Shown here: positions 27,275-36,032 of the stretch, one piece after another
Layout: the number at the start of each line of letters is the position of its first letter
Position numbering within the stretch: the first letter of the stretch is position 1
Source of the DNA: DATFVJ01 sp963826515
Lineage (GTDB): Bacteria > Actinomycetota > Actinomycetes > Streptosporangiales > Streptosporangiaceae
Length of the DNA stretch: 64,000 nucleotides
Direction: 5' to 3'
NCBI GenBank assembly: GCA_963826515.1
Contig: CAWGXI010000006.1
Location: 186,001 to 250,000, forward strand
Notes under the pieces: generated by a model
Database searches by the model: none
Told to the model about the DNA's origin: nothing
What the model saw: the letters and a program-made list of their open reading frames with translations, nothing else
Translations under genes and position numbers: made by a program

Positions 27275-28072
27275 TTGTGTCCTTTCGCGGTCCGGGACGA
27301 GCCCGTGTCAGTCAACGGCTGGGCCGCCGACGCCCGAGAGCGGGTCGCTCAACGCGGTGTCATCGGCTCGTGCTGTGCGACCACGCCGGTTACTCGGGCG
27401 CGTATCCCCTACGAACTGCACGGATAGTTGGACGCCTCACCTCAGGGCGAGGTTGACTGATCCGGACGTGCCGCTCGTAGGATCTGAGCAAATCCCGCCC
27501 GAAGTCGACCAACTCGATGGCGCTGTCGCGCAACGAGTCCAGATGCCGGTGGCCTGCCGGGGTCATTCTGCGGCCCTCAGCCGACGGCTCCGTGGCCGAG
27601 GGACATCGAGGACGACCTTCTTCACGTTTCCGGTGAAGGGCGCCTCGCGGCCCGCAGTGAGCGCCCAGGCGATCTCCTCCCGCCCACCTCCCGCCCGCGG
27701 GCAGCAGAGGCAGCTGGACCAGCATCCCCGCCATCCTGCGGCCATTATATCTTGCAGACACTTTCTCACACCACGGGTGCGCAAACGCGCATCGACACAC
27801 AGAATCACAGATCAACCGACGAAAGACAACCGAACGGCGCGCCCTATGTCAGGAGGCCTGGCGTCCGGTGCGCCTGATGCTTCACTTCAAGCCCCATTGC
27901 GGGAATTGAGCCGCACTGGATCATGGCGGCAAGCTTTCATAATCGTGCCCAGCGCGATATGACATTAGGCGCAAGCGGACGGGCCGTCCGGCCCTAACTG
28001 CCCACCGTAAAGAGGAGTGACGTAAGGCATAGGAAAGGGGGCTTCACATGATCGCATAGGAAGGAACTGATC
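27275..28072. other. Gene-poor region with possible fragments
   Basis: About 800 bp. Two minus-strand pieces look protein-like but lie in different frames and match nothing I can name: one near 27570-27650 (EAPFTGNVKKVVLDVPRP) and one near 27440-27560 (HLDSLRDSAIELVDFGRD). They are probably remnants of one decayed gene. The region 27930-28010 is AT-richer and may hold the promoter of the next gene. Confidence 0.35.
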
Positions 28073-28498
28073 ATGATAACCAAGCCAGGCGCAAAGCTCT
28101 CACGCCGTAGCCTCGTGGGCAAGCAGATTCACAACCTGAAACAACTCGGAGCGCGCGAGTTCTCCGGACGTAGCCTCGTGGGCAAACAGACCCACAACCT
28201 CCAGCCCTGCGAGCGCGAGCTCGCCGCCGCCGTCAACCTGGCCACCTGGGAGGAGCGCATGTCCGCCCGGGCCAGGCCGCGAACAGCCGGGCAGTTCCCA
28301 CCGGACAGGCTCGGCGACAGGATTGATCCTTACAACGAGATGATCAGGGCACACCGGGGCCGGATCGCTCACGCCTTCGACAGCCGCTGCAAGTGTGCCT
28401 GCGGTGTCGAGGAGCACGACGATGAGGAGCGCCGAATGCGCGCGGGCAATTACGTTTGGATATGCCGGAGATGCGGCCGGTACCTCCGTGATTATTGA
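28073..28498 (+). CDS. Hypothetical Cys-rich protein with internal duplication
   Basis: A 141-aa basic protein. Its N-terminus repeats a dodecapeptide, RRSLVGKQIHNL then GRSLVGKQTHNL, encoded by two 32-bp direct repeats. The C-terminus has CKCACGV and CRRCGRYL, a probable zinc-binding four-Cys cluster. A strong AGGAAGGAA site precedes the ATG at 28073. No family recognised. The combination of basic repeats and a zinc site suggests a nucleic-acid-binding role, but this is inference. Confidence 0.65.
   Translation: MITKPGAKLSRRSLVGKQIHNLKQLGAREFSGRSLVGKQTHNLQPCERELAAAVNLATWEERMSARARPRTAGQFPPDRLGDRIDPYNEMIRAHRGRIAHAFDSRCKCACGVEEHDDEERRMRAGNYVWICRRCGRYLRDY
28106..28200 (+). repeat. 32-bp direct repeat pair inside the Cys-rich gene
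   Basis: Copies at 28106-28137 and 28169-28200 differ at three positions and are spaced by 31 bp, almost exactly one unit length. They encode the duplicated SLVGKQ motif. Confidence 0.85.
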
Positions 28499-28543
28499 GA
28501 GGATGATGCCTGAGAGGGAGGCGGTTAGCGGGCCGACGGGGCC

Positions 28544-28825
28544 TCAACTTGGGGGAGTGCGGTCTTTCTCAGCTTCGATGGCATGATCGACGTCAGCGGG
28601 GCCGAGCCTGATCATATCGCCGCGCTCGTTCACGGCCTCCATGATCTTGGACCGCCGCCTGTGGGGTTCCGCGGGATCTTGTGGCGTGTAGCTCTTGTCA
28701 CTGAAGACCACGAACTCTTCTTCGGTGACGCGGGCCACCATGATCGCGAGTTTGCCTTCGGGTAGCTCTTGCCAGTAGCCGGGGGTCCAGTCCCGCTCCT
28801 GCGCGAGGTTGATCAGGTACCTCAT
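28544..28825 (-). CDS. Small hypothetical protein, 93 aa
   Basis: The ATG at 28825 follows GGAAAGGACAAG. The protein (MRYLINLAQERDWTPGYWQE, KLAIMVARVTEEEFVVFSDK, IMEAVNERGDMIRLGPADV) is acidic, soluble and looks like a compact alpha/beta fold. No family recognised. It is convergent with the Cys-rich gene, the two ends being only 45 bp apart. Confidence 0.6.
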   Translation of the reverse strand: MRYLINLAQERDWTPGYWQELPEGKLAIMVARVTEEEFVVFSDKSYTPQDPAEPHRRRSKIMEAVNERGDMIRLGPADVDHAIEAEKDRTPPS

Positions 28826-29044
28826 TGATCTTGTCCTTTCCAGGGGCAAGGCTCGCTAGGCCGGTGTGGGGACTGCCTGGCGGGGCCTCTCGTTCAGTTA
28901 GGGTGGTGTACCTCGCCTATTCTCGGCGGCTTCCATGGCTGCGGCCAGGCCACGGACGTCATTGGCGGACACGGAATGGAGAGCAGGTCGCAGGTGACCA
29001 GAGACCGGCGTCACTTCGTCGAATCTCAAGCACGTCGTCGGCGA

Positions 29045-29326
29045 CTAGTGCCCGTCTGCCGCAGCGGTGGGTTGAGCTGAGCCTGGTGCTACTACCGTGA
29101 TCGGCACCGCGGTCCCATAGTCACGGGCGATCTCTAACAGCCTGTTCATCACCCATGCCAGTCCGGCCACGTCTGCCGCGTCGACCTCCCGATACCAGCA
29201 CGAGCGTCCCGTTTGGCCGCGTTTCAACGAAGCCACACTCTTGATTGCTGCCTTTCGCCGCTGAAACACGTCCCATGATCTTTCCCGGCCCGGTGAGATC
29301 CAGAACTCGAACACCCCTTGACACAT
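29045..29326 (-). CDS. Small hypothetical protein, 93 aa
   Basis: From the ATG at 29326, preceded by GAGGAAAG at 6-7 nt, the protein reads MCQGVFEFWISPGRERSWDV, then SCWYREVDAADVAGLAWVMN, and a C-terminal ITVVAPGSAQP. The WYREVD...LAWVMNRLLEIARDY segment looks like a conserved helix. No family recognised. It follows the same orientation as the previous small gene and may be linked to it. Confidence 0.55.
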   Translation of the reverse strand: MCQGVFEFWISPGRERSWDVFQRRKAAIKSVASLKRGQTGRSCWYREVDAADVAGLAWVMNRLLEIARDYGTAVPITVVAPGSAQPTAAADGH

Positions 29327-29636
29327 GATCGCTTTCCTCGTCACGGCGCCAGATCCTACGTCCACCAGATCCTGTTCCGCCTGATCCACTACGTCATTGA
29401 ACTACGCGCAAGGCGCTTAACCCCCTGTCACGATCTCAGAATCTCTCGCGGACTGCGATTTCCCCCAATGACCTGATACCCAGCGGCACGCGGCTTCCCT
29501 GACCACGTCCGGTGCTCATGCAAACGCCGGGTCCTAAGCCCTTTCCCGCTGGGCCCATCGCCCCCACGCCACGGCGTGCGCAGGGCCGAGACTGGCGTAG
29601 GGGCCCGCGCGTGGCCAGGATGCACGTCCCCGGGCG
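29327..29636. other. Intergenic region
   Basis: About 310 bp. It should contain the missing first helix of the MFS permease that follows, but no clear coding sequence for it is seen. Confidence 0.35.
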
Positions 29637-30134
29637 ATGGCGCGTGCCAGCTCGCGAGTGCAGTGGGTGGTCAACGCCTACCTGCTGTCGCTGGCGGCGC
29701 TCTTCGCCTTCGGCGGCCGGCTAGCCGATAAGCTCGGCCACCGGAAGATGGTGACGCTCGGCGTTATCGTGTTCGCTGGCGCGTCGGCGATGTGCGGGCT
29801 GACCCCCACGGGAAGCCTCGCCGAAGCGTGGATCGTGACGTTCCGTGCCGTCCAGGGCGCCGGCGGGGCGATCATGTTCCCGGCGGCGCTGGCTATCGTG
29901 GTGCAGACCTTTTCGCTCCGCGAGCGGGGTGGGTCCTGGCCCTGTTCTTCGGCATCGCCGGCGGCCTGACCGCGATCGGCCCGGTCCTGCGCGGCTATCT
30001 CACGCAGTGGACCTGGCGGGCGATCTTCTGGGTGAATATCCCCGTCGCGCTCATCGCCCTGGCGCTGATCGTCATCTCGAAGCCGGTCACGGAGCACAAG
30101 GCGGCCCGGATGGACTACCGGAGCGCGAAGGCGC

Positions 30135-30915
30135 CGGGCCCTCCTCAGTCACGGTCAGCCGCGATGCAGCGGGCCGGTGGCACATCTCGGTCCTCATCGA
30201 GGAAGAACGCGATCGAGACACTCCGGGCGGCGGATACGACGGTGGGGATCGATGCTGGGATCACCAGCCTGGTCACCCTGCCGGCCGACGAGAAGATCAC
30301 CAAGCCGGAACACGAGAAGCGGGACCGGGCCGCGCTCGCCAAGGCACAACGGCAGTTGTCCCGCAAGGCGAAAGGCTCAAGCAACCGGGCCAAGGCACGA
30401 GTCAAGGTCGCCCGCGTCCATGCCCGGATCGCCGACAGGCGCCGCGACCACCTGCACAAACTATCCACGAGGATCATCCGCGAAACCCAAACGGTGATCA
30501 TCGAGGATCTCGCGGTACGGAACATGATCCGCAACCACTCCCTGGCCCGCGCGATCTCAGACGTGGCATGGGCCGAGTTCCGGCGGCAGCTGGAGTACGA
30601 GGCGGACTGGTACGGCCGGACCGTGGTCGCGGTCGACCGGTTCTACCCGAGCAGCAAAACGTGCTCGGCCTGCGGACGCCTGGCCGCGACCATGCCGCTG
30701 AACACCCGCGAATGGACATGCGCGCAGTGCGGCACAGTCCACGACCGGGACGTGAACGCGGCGAAGGTACTACAGGCGGCCGGGCTTGCCGTCTTGGCCT
30801 GCGGAGATGGTGTGAGACCGCCCCGCACATAGGGCAGGGAGGCGACCGTCGATGAGACAGGAACCTTGGCCCGCGAGGGCCGAGAATCCCCGTCCTTCAG
30901 GGCGGGGAGAAGCCA
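30135..30915 (+). mobile_element. tnpB: IS200/IS605-type remnant: truncated tnpB with right end
   Basis: The RuvC-like nuclease half of TnpB is readable. All three catalytic carboxylates are present: Asp in VGIDAGITSLVTL, Glu in VIIEDLAVRNM, Asp in HDRDVNAAKVL. So is the zinc finger CSACG...CAQCG. The N-terminal part (target-recognition domains, about 170 residues) is missing apart from SSVTVSRDAAGRWHISVL, which lies in another frame, so a shift occurs at about 30205. No tnpA is present. The right end with its hairpins is intact. The element sits inside the MFS gene and is immobile without a helper. Confidence 0.82.
30860..30915 (+). ncRNA. Omega-RNA (reRNA) scaffold / element right end
   Basis: Just downstream of tnpB are two stems: GGCCC-GCGA-GGGCC (30868-30881) and CCCCGTCC-TTCA-GGGCGGGG (30888-30907, one G-U pair). 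This is the characteristic right-end structure of IS605/IS1341-type elements that doubles as the TnpB guide RNA scaffold. The guide would be read from the following MFS sequence. With TnpB truncated, guide function is unlikely. Confidence 0.6.
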
Positions 30916-31806
30916 ACAACTTGGTCTTCATCGGTTCGGTTCCCGGTGTTCTTCTTCGCAAGCGAATACGCCCAGATCTCGCTGGGGAAGACGTCCTCCC
31001 AGGCCGGCATCATCCTGTTCTTCTTCATCGGCTTCGTCATCGCCGCGCAGATCGGCGGGCGGATGCTGGACCGCGCTGGCGCCAAGCGCCCGGTCGTCCT
31101 CGGCTGCGTGCTGGGTGCCGTTGGGTTCTGGCTATGGGCGGGTAAGGTTACCGGGCTCAACTTCAGCGCGCAGCAGTGGTTCATCATCCTGGCCGGGGCC
31201 GGAATGGGATTCATGCTGGGGCCGGCCAGCACGGACGCCGTTAACCGGGCCAGCCGGCTCTCTTACGGCGAGGCAACCGGCATCACGCAGACGGTCTGGA
31301 ACTACGCAGCCAGCCTGGGCCTGGCGATCCTCGGCACCATCCTGGTCACGGAGATGCGCAGCCGGGTCACCACGTCACTGACCTCCCCCGGCACGCCCAG
31401 TGCACGGGCGAGCGCCGAGGTGGCAAGCCTCTCTTGGTCCCGTGCCGGGACCGGGAGTATCGCGTCGATTCCGCACTTCTTCAGGCTCGACTTCGCGAAT
31501 GCCACGCGGAACGTGCTGTATGTGATGGCAGGGATCATGGCGGTGGCGGCCATCGTGGCCCTGGCAGGCCTGCGCGGCGGGGCACAGCCGGAAGCGGCGG
31601 CGGTGGCCGCCGGGACGGACCAAGAAATCAGGCGCTCACCCGATGTGGCGGGCACTGACTGACCGGGTGTCCGGGTCTGAGGGCTCGGGGCCACGACGGC
31701 GATAAGGGCAGACCGTTCCCGTGGCGGCGGGCAGCGTCGCACCGCGGCGTCAGCGGCGGGCCTGCGTTCGCGTCGGCGATCACAGAAGGGCTGCCACCAT
31801 AGCGAC

Positions 31807-32211
31807 ATGGACGTATTGAGCAGCCGGATTCTGCTGCGCCCTGCCGACCCCGATCGAAGCCGCCGTTTTTACCGGGATGTGCTGGGCCTGGCGGTCTACC
31901 GGGAATTCGGCTCTCCGGCCGATCCCGGCGTAGTGTACTTTCTGGGCCCAGGCCTGCTGGAGGTGTCCGGGCACGATGCTGAGCCAGCGGGACACACGGT
32001 GATGATCTGGCTTCAGGTGCGGGACGTTCACGCTGAGTATGAACGGCTGGCTGCGGCCGGCGTCGGCGTTCTGCGAGAGCCAGCGGCCGAGCCCTGGGGA
32101 CTGACCGAGATGTGGATCGAGGACCCCGACGGCGTCCGGATCGTTCTCGTCGAGGTTCCCGCCGATCACCCGCTCCGCCGCGACCTGCGATCCTCGCTGC
32201 CGCCAACGTGA
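31807..32211 (+). CDS. VOC-family (glyoxalase/bleomycin-resistance-like) protein
   Basis: This 134-aa protein has two beta-alpha-beta-beta-beta modules: SSRILLRPADPDRSRRFYRD with GVVYFLGPGLLEVSGH, and VMIWLQVRDVHAEYERLAAA with TEMWIEDPDGVRIVLVEVP. The DPDG and terminal Glu fit the metal-binding pattern of the VOC fold. Members include glyoxalases, dioxygenases and antibiotic-binding resistance proteins; which applies here cannot be told. The ATG at 31807 stands 145 bp after the MFS remnant. Confidence 0.9.
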   Translation: MDVLSSRILLRPADPDRSRRFYRDVLGLAVYREFGSPADPGVVYFLGPGLLEVSGHDAEPAGHTVMIWLQVRDVHAEYERLAAAGVGVLREPAAEPWGLTEMWIEDPDGVRIVLVEVPADHPLRRDLRSSLPPT

Positions 32212-32502
32212 GTCATGCACGGCCAAGCGCTCGCGGCAGAAGCGGGCCGGCCGGGGCGTGAGCCCTAGGCGCGCCCTCGGCGCGCCCTAGGCGAGCACGG
32301 TGTCCTTGCCCAGGGCAGCAAGTCGCAGGCGGGTCGTGCGCTGCACCAGGTGTCTGCACCTCACGGGCCCGCTGACCGCTGACCGCTCGATCATTCATCC
32401 AGATGCGGCAAGACACCTCCGGCGCGCCGCAGGGGGGCCATGCGCGGCATGCGGCCGAGTCGGCTGGTTGCCCGCCCTGCCGGGCGGGGGAGGGATCGCG
32501 CG

Positions 32503-33450
32503 TTAGCGCCCGGCCAACGCCTCGAACGCGACCCCGGTCAGCTCTTCCGACACCGTCCACAGCCGGGCCGCTGAGGCCTGGTCGTGCGCGGCGGCGGAGA
32601 ATGCCACCTGTTTGGGATGGTGGCCGCGCATCTCACCCCGGCCGTCAGGCCCGAAGTACTGGCCGCCCTGTACTCCCGGCGCGGTGGCCGCGTAAAGCGT
32701 CGGCAGCGCGCCGTCGCGGGCCGGCTGGGCGAGCAACCGGGTCGCCACGCCCATCGCGCGGGCGGCCAGGTTGGCTCCGCCTGACCGGGGGCCGGTGACC
32801 TGCAAATTGGTGGCGGCGAACCCGGGATGGGCGCCCACCGACACGACACTCAGACCCGCGGCGCGCACCCGCCGGTCCAGCTCGAGGACGAACATGGCAT
32901 TGGCCAGCTTGGACTGGTCGTATGCCCGCCACGGGCTGTAGCGGCGCGTGCCCTGAAGATCGTCAAAGTCAATGCCATCGGCCTGTTTGTGCCGGTTGCT
33001 GCTGACGGTGACCACGCGGCTGCCCGAAGCCTGCAGCAACGCTGGCAGGAGCCGCCCGGTCAGGGCGAAGTGGCTCAGGTGGTTGGTGCCGAACTGCCGC
33101 TCGAAGCCCTGCGCGGTGCTCTCCCTTTTCGGAACGGCCATCACGCCGGCGTTGTTCACTAGCAGATCCAGGCCGTGGCCGCGGGCGGCGAAGGCTGTGG
33201 CGAAACGCTCCACCGAGCTGAGGTCGGCCAGGTCGAGCGGGAGCAGTTCGGCGCGGCTTGCCGGGACCTCGGCGCGGAGCCGCTCTAGCGCTGCAGCGCC
33301 CCGGCCGGGATCACGGGCGGCGAGCAGCACATGGGCGCCCGCGCGGGCTAGCTGCACCGCGGTCTGGTACCCCAGCCCGGCGTTGGCCCCCGTCACGATC
33401 GCGGTCCTGCCCGACTGATCGGGAATGTCTTCCGAGGTCCAGGCAGCCAT
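32503..33450 (-). CDS. Short-chain dehydrogenase/reductase
   Basis: A 315-aa SDR of the retinol-dehydrogenase/WWOX-like type. The cofactor motif is TGANAGLG, then ARDPGRG (NADP-type Arg), LLPLDLADLSSV and LLVNNAGVMAVP. The active site has Ser in VVTVSSNRHKQ and Tyr-x3-Lys in YDQSKLANAM. The start at 33450 follows AGGAGAG; the frame is open to 33489. Substrate unknown. It ends 100 bp before the 2.48-kb insertion sequence and appears intact. Confidence 0.92.
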   Translation of the reverse strand: MAAWTSEDIPDQSGRTAIVTGANAGLGYQTAVQLARAGAHVLLAARDPGRGAAALERLRAEVPASRAELLPLDLADLSSVERFATAFAARGHGLDLLVNNAGVMAVPKRESTAQGFERQFGTNHLSHFALTGRLLPALLQASGSRVVTVSSNRHKQADGIDFDDLQGTRRYSPWRAYDQSKLANAMFVLELDRRVRAAGLSVVSVGAHPGFAATNLQVTGPRSGGANLAARAMGVATRLLAQPARDGALPTLYAATAPGVQGGQYFGPDGRGEMRGHHPKQVAFSAAAHDQASAARLWTVSEELTGVAFEALAGR

Positions 33451-33577
33451 CGGCGCTCTCCTGACGTTCACGCTGGGCACTGCCATCAACCTATCGGGGC
33501 GCCCGTGGTTGACAGCTTTGTTGACCTCGATGCCACCGGCCGTCCGGGCCTCAGGACTCCTGACATGGTGAGATTGT

Positions 33578-35878
33578 TTATGCAGCGCCCGGCTTGATCT
33601 CGTAGCGGAGTATCAGGCTGGTTCCCGGGTAGCAAGTGCCGGCGGCGTTGAGCTTGTCGCAGAGGGCGGCGATGGCGCGGGTACGGCGGGGCGCCGATAG
33701 CGGGTCGAGCCGGACGCGCAGCGTGCCGTCGCCGGGGATGATGTCCCCGCTGGCAGTTAGGGCCTCGCGGATGATGGCGCAGGCGCCGTCGCCGGCGCCG
33801 AGGGCGCGGGCGAGGGTGATCTCGCTGTTGAAGGCGGCCATCCGGATGGCGTGGGTGATGAGCTTGGTTTCGGCGTCGAGCTGCACCATGTCCGGGTTGT
33901 GCGCGGCGAGCGGGATCTTCGCGGGCACCGTCTTGGCGGCGGCCCGGGCGGTGTCGAGCTTGCGGCGTGCGGCGTGGACGGGTTTGTCCAGCTGGGCGAG
34001 ATCCTGGTTGGTGATGATGGCGGTGGTGCCCGGGGCGGGGCTGCGGAGCTGGTCCAGCTTGTGCTGCCGGGCGGCCTCTGCGTCGGCGAGCGCGGTGCGG
34101 GCGGTCTTGACCTGGGCGGAGGCGGTTTTCTTCGCCGGGTTCGGCACCAGGCGCTGTCCGTCGTCGGGGGTGACGGCGTAGGAGTCGAGGGCGTCGAGCG
34201 CGAAGCAATCGCGGGCAAGGAGGTAGTTCTCTTCCCGCCACCGGTTCCCCATCCGCCAGGTGACGGCGGCGGCGGGCAGCCCGTCTGGCTGCCCGGCACG
34301 TGGCCGGGTGGTGAGGATGTGCACCTGCCTGCCCTTGTCGCGGCGGGTGACCTGCCGCAGCTCCAGCACGCGTCCCTTGTGCTGCCCGGCCGTGACCGTG
34401 ATGGTCACGTCGGTGTCGGCGAGGTCGTAGTTGCGGGCGCGGCCGTCGTTCCCGGCGAACGTCACGGGGGTGAACTTCTCGCCATCGATGGCGGGGATCT
34501 CCTTGCCGGCCTGGGCTTTGCGGTAGGTGAGCAGGCCGAACCCGGCGTCGATGACCGCGGCGAACAGGTCCGGGGACCAGCCGCCGCGGCCGGAGCACAG
34601 CGTGACATCGCGGCGGTCCCCGCAGACGGCCCGCAGATCCGGGAGCAGGTCCTTGACCTGGGCGGCCAGGGATGAGGACGGCTCGGCCATCACCACCAGC
34701 ATCGGGTCCCCGGAGGCGTCGGTGACCCAGGTTTCCTCCGTGGCCGGGCCGGGATGCTTCATCCGGGCGATGTGCATCTTCTGCACATCCCGGGTGCCGA
34801 AATACGCCCTGGTGTGCCCGTCGATGTACAGGAAGCCCAGCTCGTCTGGCCGGGTCCCGGCGTGATGGCGGGCGATCGCCAGCTGCAGCTCCGCGGCCCT
34901 GCCCGCGGCGGCGAGCTCACCGAGCTTGCGGCGGATCGTCTTGACCTCCGGCGCCCGGTCCAGCCCCAGCAGGCGGCCCAGCGCCGCGGGCGGGACCCTG
35001 GTGGCGCCCTCGGCGCGCGGCTCGCGGGCCAGCGCCAGGAACACCAGCAGCACGAGCATCGTCTCCAGGCCGTAAAAGCCGTTCTCCAGCCGGCCGTACA
35101 CCTGGCGGGCGCAGCCCAGCAGCCCGGTACCGGCCAGCGCGGGCAGCGCCAGCAACAGCCCGGCCAGCGGGTAGCGGGCACCCGGCACGAACACCGGGGC
35201 CGCTCCCTCTCCCAGCAGCCCGAACCGGGCCAGCGCCCGCTCGCCGTCCCGCGGCACCGGATCCGGCAGCACCGGAAGCTCCTCTTCCTCTTCCTCTTCC
35301 TCTTCCTCTTCCTCTTCCTCTTCCTCTTCCTCTTCCTCTTCCTCTTCCTCTTCCTCGTCGTCGGCGGGCCGGGCGTCACCGGGGACGTCCCCGGCCAGCT
35401 TCGCGATCGCCTGGCGGCGCTCCGGGACCAGGCCCAGCGCGGACCGCACGGAAAACACCGACACCCCGCACAACCCGGAGATCGCCTCCAGCGACTTCCC
35501 CTCCGCGCGCAGCCCGCGGATCCTGGACACCAGCTTCGCGGTCAGCTTGGACGGGCCCTTCGGCCCCCGGGCCTCCGGCACCAGCCCGGCCAGCCCCTCC
35601 CTCGCATAGCTGGCCGCCCACCGGGAGATCGTCGAGGACTCGATCCCCAGCGCGTCCGCGGCCCGCCGCATGCTCGCCGCCCTCAGGTGCACCGTCAGCT
35701 GCACCATCGCCAGCCGCCGGGAAGCCTCATCCCCGGCGTCCCAGCAGAACGTCATCATGCCGTGCACCCAGACCTGGCCGGAGCCGTCCTCGCCGGCCAC
35801 GATCCCGACCCCGCGGGCGACCTCGGCCGCGCCCTCGGGCAGCCACGGCAGCGGCGCCTGCATCAGGCTCGCCGCCAT
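33578..35878 (-). CDS. Large transposase with helix-turn-helix and poly-glutamate linker
   Basis: A 766-aa protein from the ATG at 35878, which has GGGAGG 5 nt upstream; the frame is open to 35953. Helix-turn-helix segments lie at about 66-150 (ADALGIESSTISRWAASYAR, LEAISGLCGVSVFSVRSALG). A run of 26 Glu at about 175-200 forms an acidic linker. A DDE-like domain follows, with FLYIDGHTRAYFG, VCGDRRDVTLCSGRGGWSP and FGLLTYRKAQ. Related transposases usually read DRGGWSP where this one has GRGGWSP, so a catalytic Asp may have been lost. The C-terminal third has helical segments. The transposase role follows from the flanking inverted ends. Confidence 0.82.
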   Translation of the reverse strand: MAASLMQAPLPWLPEGAAEVARGVGIVAGEDGSGQVWVHGMMTFCWDAGDEASRRLAMVQLTVHLRAASMRRAADALGIESSTISRWAASYAREGLAGLVPEARGPKGPSKLTAKLVSRIRGLRAEGKSLEAISGLCGVSVFSVRSALGLVPERRQAIAKLAGDVPGDARPADDEEEEEEEEEEEEEEEEEEEEEEEEEELPVLPDPVPRDGERALARFGLLGEGAAPVFVPGARYPLAGLLLALPALAGTGLLGCARQVYGRLENGFYGLETMLVLLVFLALAREPRAEGATRVPPAALGRLLGLDRAPEVKTIRRKLGELAAAGRAAELQLAIARHHAGTRPDELGFLYIDGHTRAYFGTRDVQKMHIARMKHPGPATEETWVTDASGDPMLVVMAEPSSSLAAQVKDLLPDLRAVCGDRRDVTLCSGRGGWSPDLFAAVIDAGFGLLTYRKAQAGKEIPAIDGEKFTPVTFAGNDGRARNYDLADTDVTITVTAGQHKGRVLELRQVTRRDKGRQVHILTTRPRAGQPDGLPAAAVTWRMGNRWREENYLLARDCFALDALDSYAVTPDDGQRLVPNPAKKTASAQVKTARTALADAEAARQHKLDQLRSPAPGTTAIITNQDLAQLDKPVHAARRKLDTARAAAKTVPAKIPLAAHNPDMVQLDAETKLITHAIRMAAFNSEITLARALGAGDGACAIIREALTASGDIIPGDGTLRVRLDPLSAPRRTRAIAALCDKLNAAGTCYPGTSLILRYEIKPGAA
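35281..35352 (-). repeat. Hexanucleotide microsatellite (CCTCTT)12 encoding poly-Glu
   Basis: Twelve uninterrupted CCTCTT units, plus a partial unit, encode 26 consecutive Glu residues as alternating GAG and GAA on the minus strand. Slippage would change the linker by two residues per unit without breaking the frame. Confidence 0.95.
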
Positions 35879-36032
35879 CCGCGCCTCCCGGAACCGCCCA
35901 TCGTGATGCATTAATTTTAGCAGGAACGCGGCCCGGGCACAGCAGGAAAACACTGAAAACCAGGGAAATTCCGCAGGCCAGCGGCTGTATGACGATCGGT
36001 CAGCAGGCGATCATGTCAGGAGTCCTGGGCCT

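Larger units (their letters stand above)
29637..31662 (+). pseudogene. MFS drug-efflux permease (EmrB/QacA type), interrupted and frameshifted
   Basis: The N-terminal part (QWVVNAYLLSLAALFAFGGR, LADKLGHRKMVTLG, FRAVQGAGGAIMFPAA, then after a frame change WVLALFFGIAGGLTAIGPVL) and the C-terminal part (FFFASEYAQISLG, GFMLGPASTDAVNRAS, GEATGITQTVWNYAASLG) belong to one DHA2-type permease. Between about 30120 and 30940 it is replaced by a TnpB remnant, and about 90-100 permease residues are gone, so insertion was accompanied by deletion. A one-base loss at about 29930 also breaks the frame, and the first helix is absent. Non-functional. Confidence 0.85.
33552..36027 (-). mobile_element. Complete 2,476-bp insertion sequence, 16-bp inverted ends, 5-bp target duplication
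   Basis: CAGGACTCCTGACATG at 33552-33567 is repeated exactly in inverted orientation at 36012-36027. Immediately outside, GGCCT occurs at both ends (33547-33551 and 36028-36032), a 5-bp target-site duplication. The ends themselves contain the near-palindrome CAGGA-C-TCCTG. One large gene fills the element. Perfect ends plus an intact duplication indicate a recent insertion. The IS family could not be assigned; size and gene are unlike IS4, IS701 or IS5 members. Confidence 0.88.

Noticed and set aside
27390..27815. 141-codon minus-strand gene
   Set aside because: The protein-like phrases lie in two different frames and no start site or family could be assigned; kept only as possible remnants.
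34754..35914. Plus-strand Arg/Gln/Phe-rich frames across the poly-Glu tract
   Set aside because: They are translations of the microsatellite and GC-rich shadow sequence; the minus strand carries the transposase.
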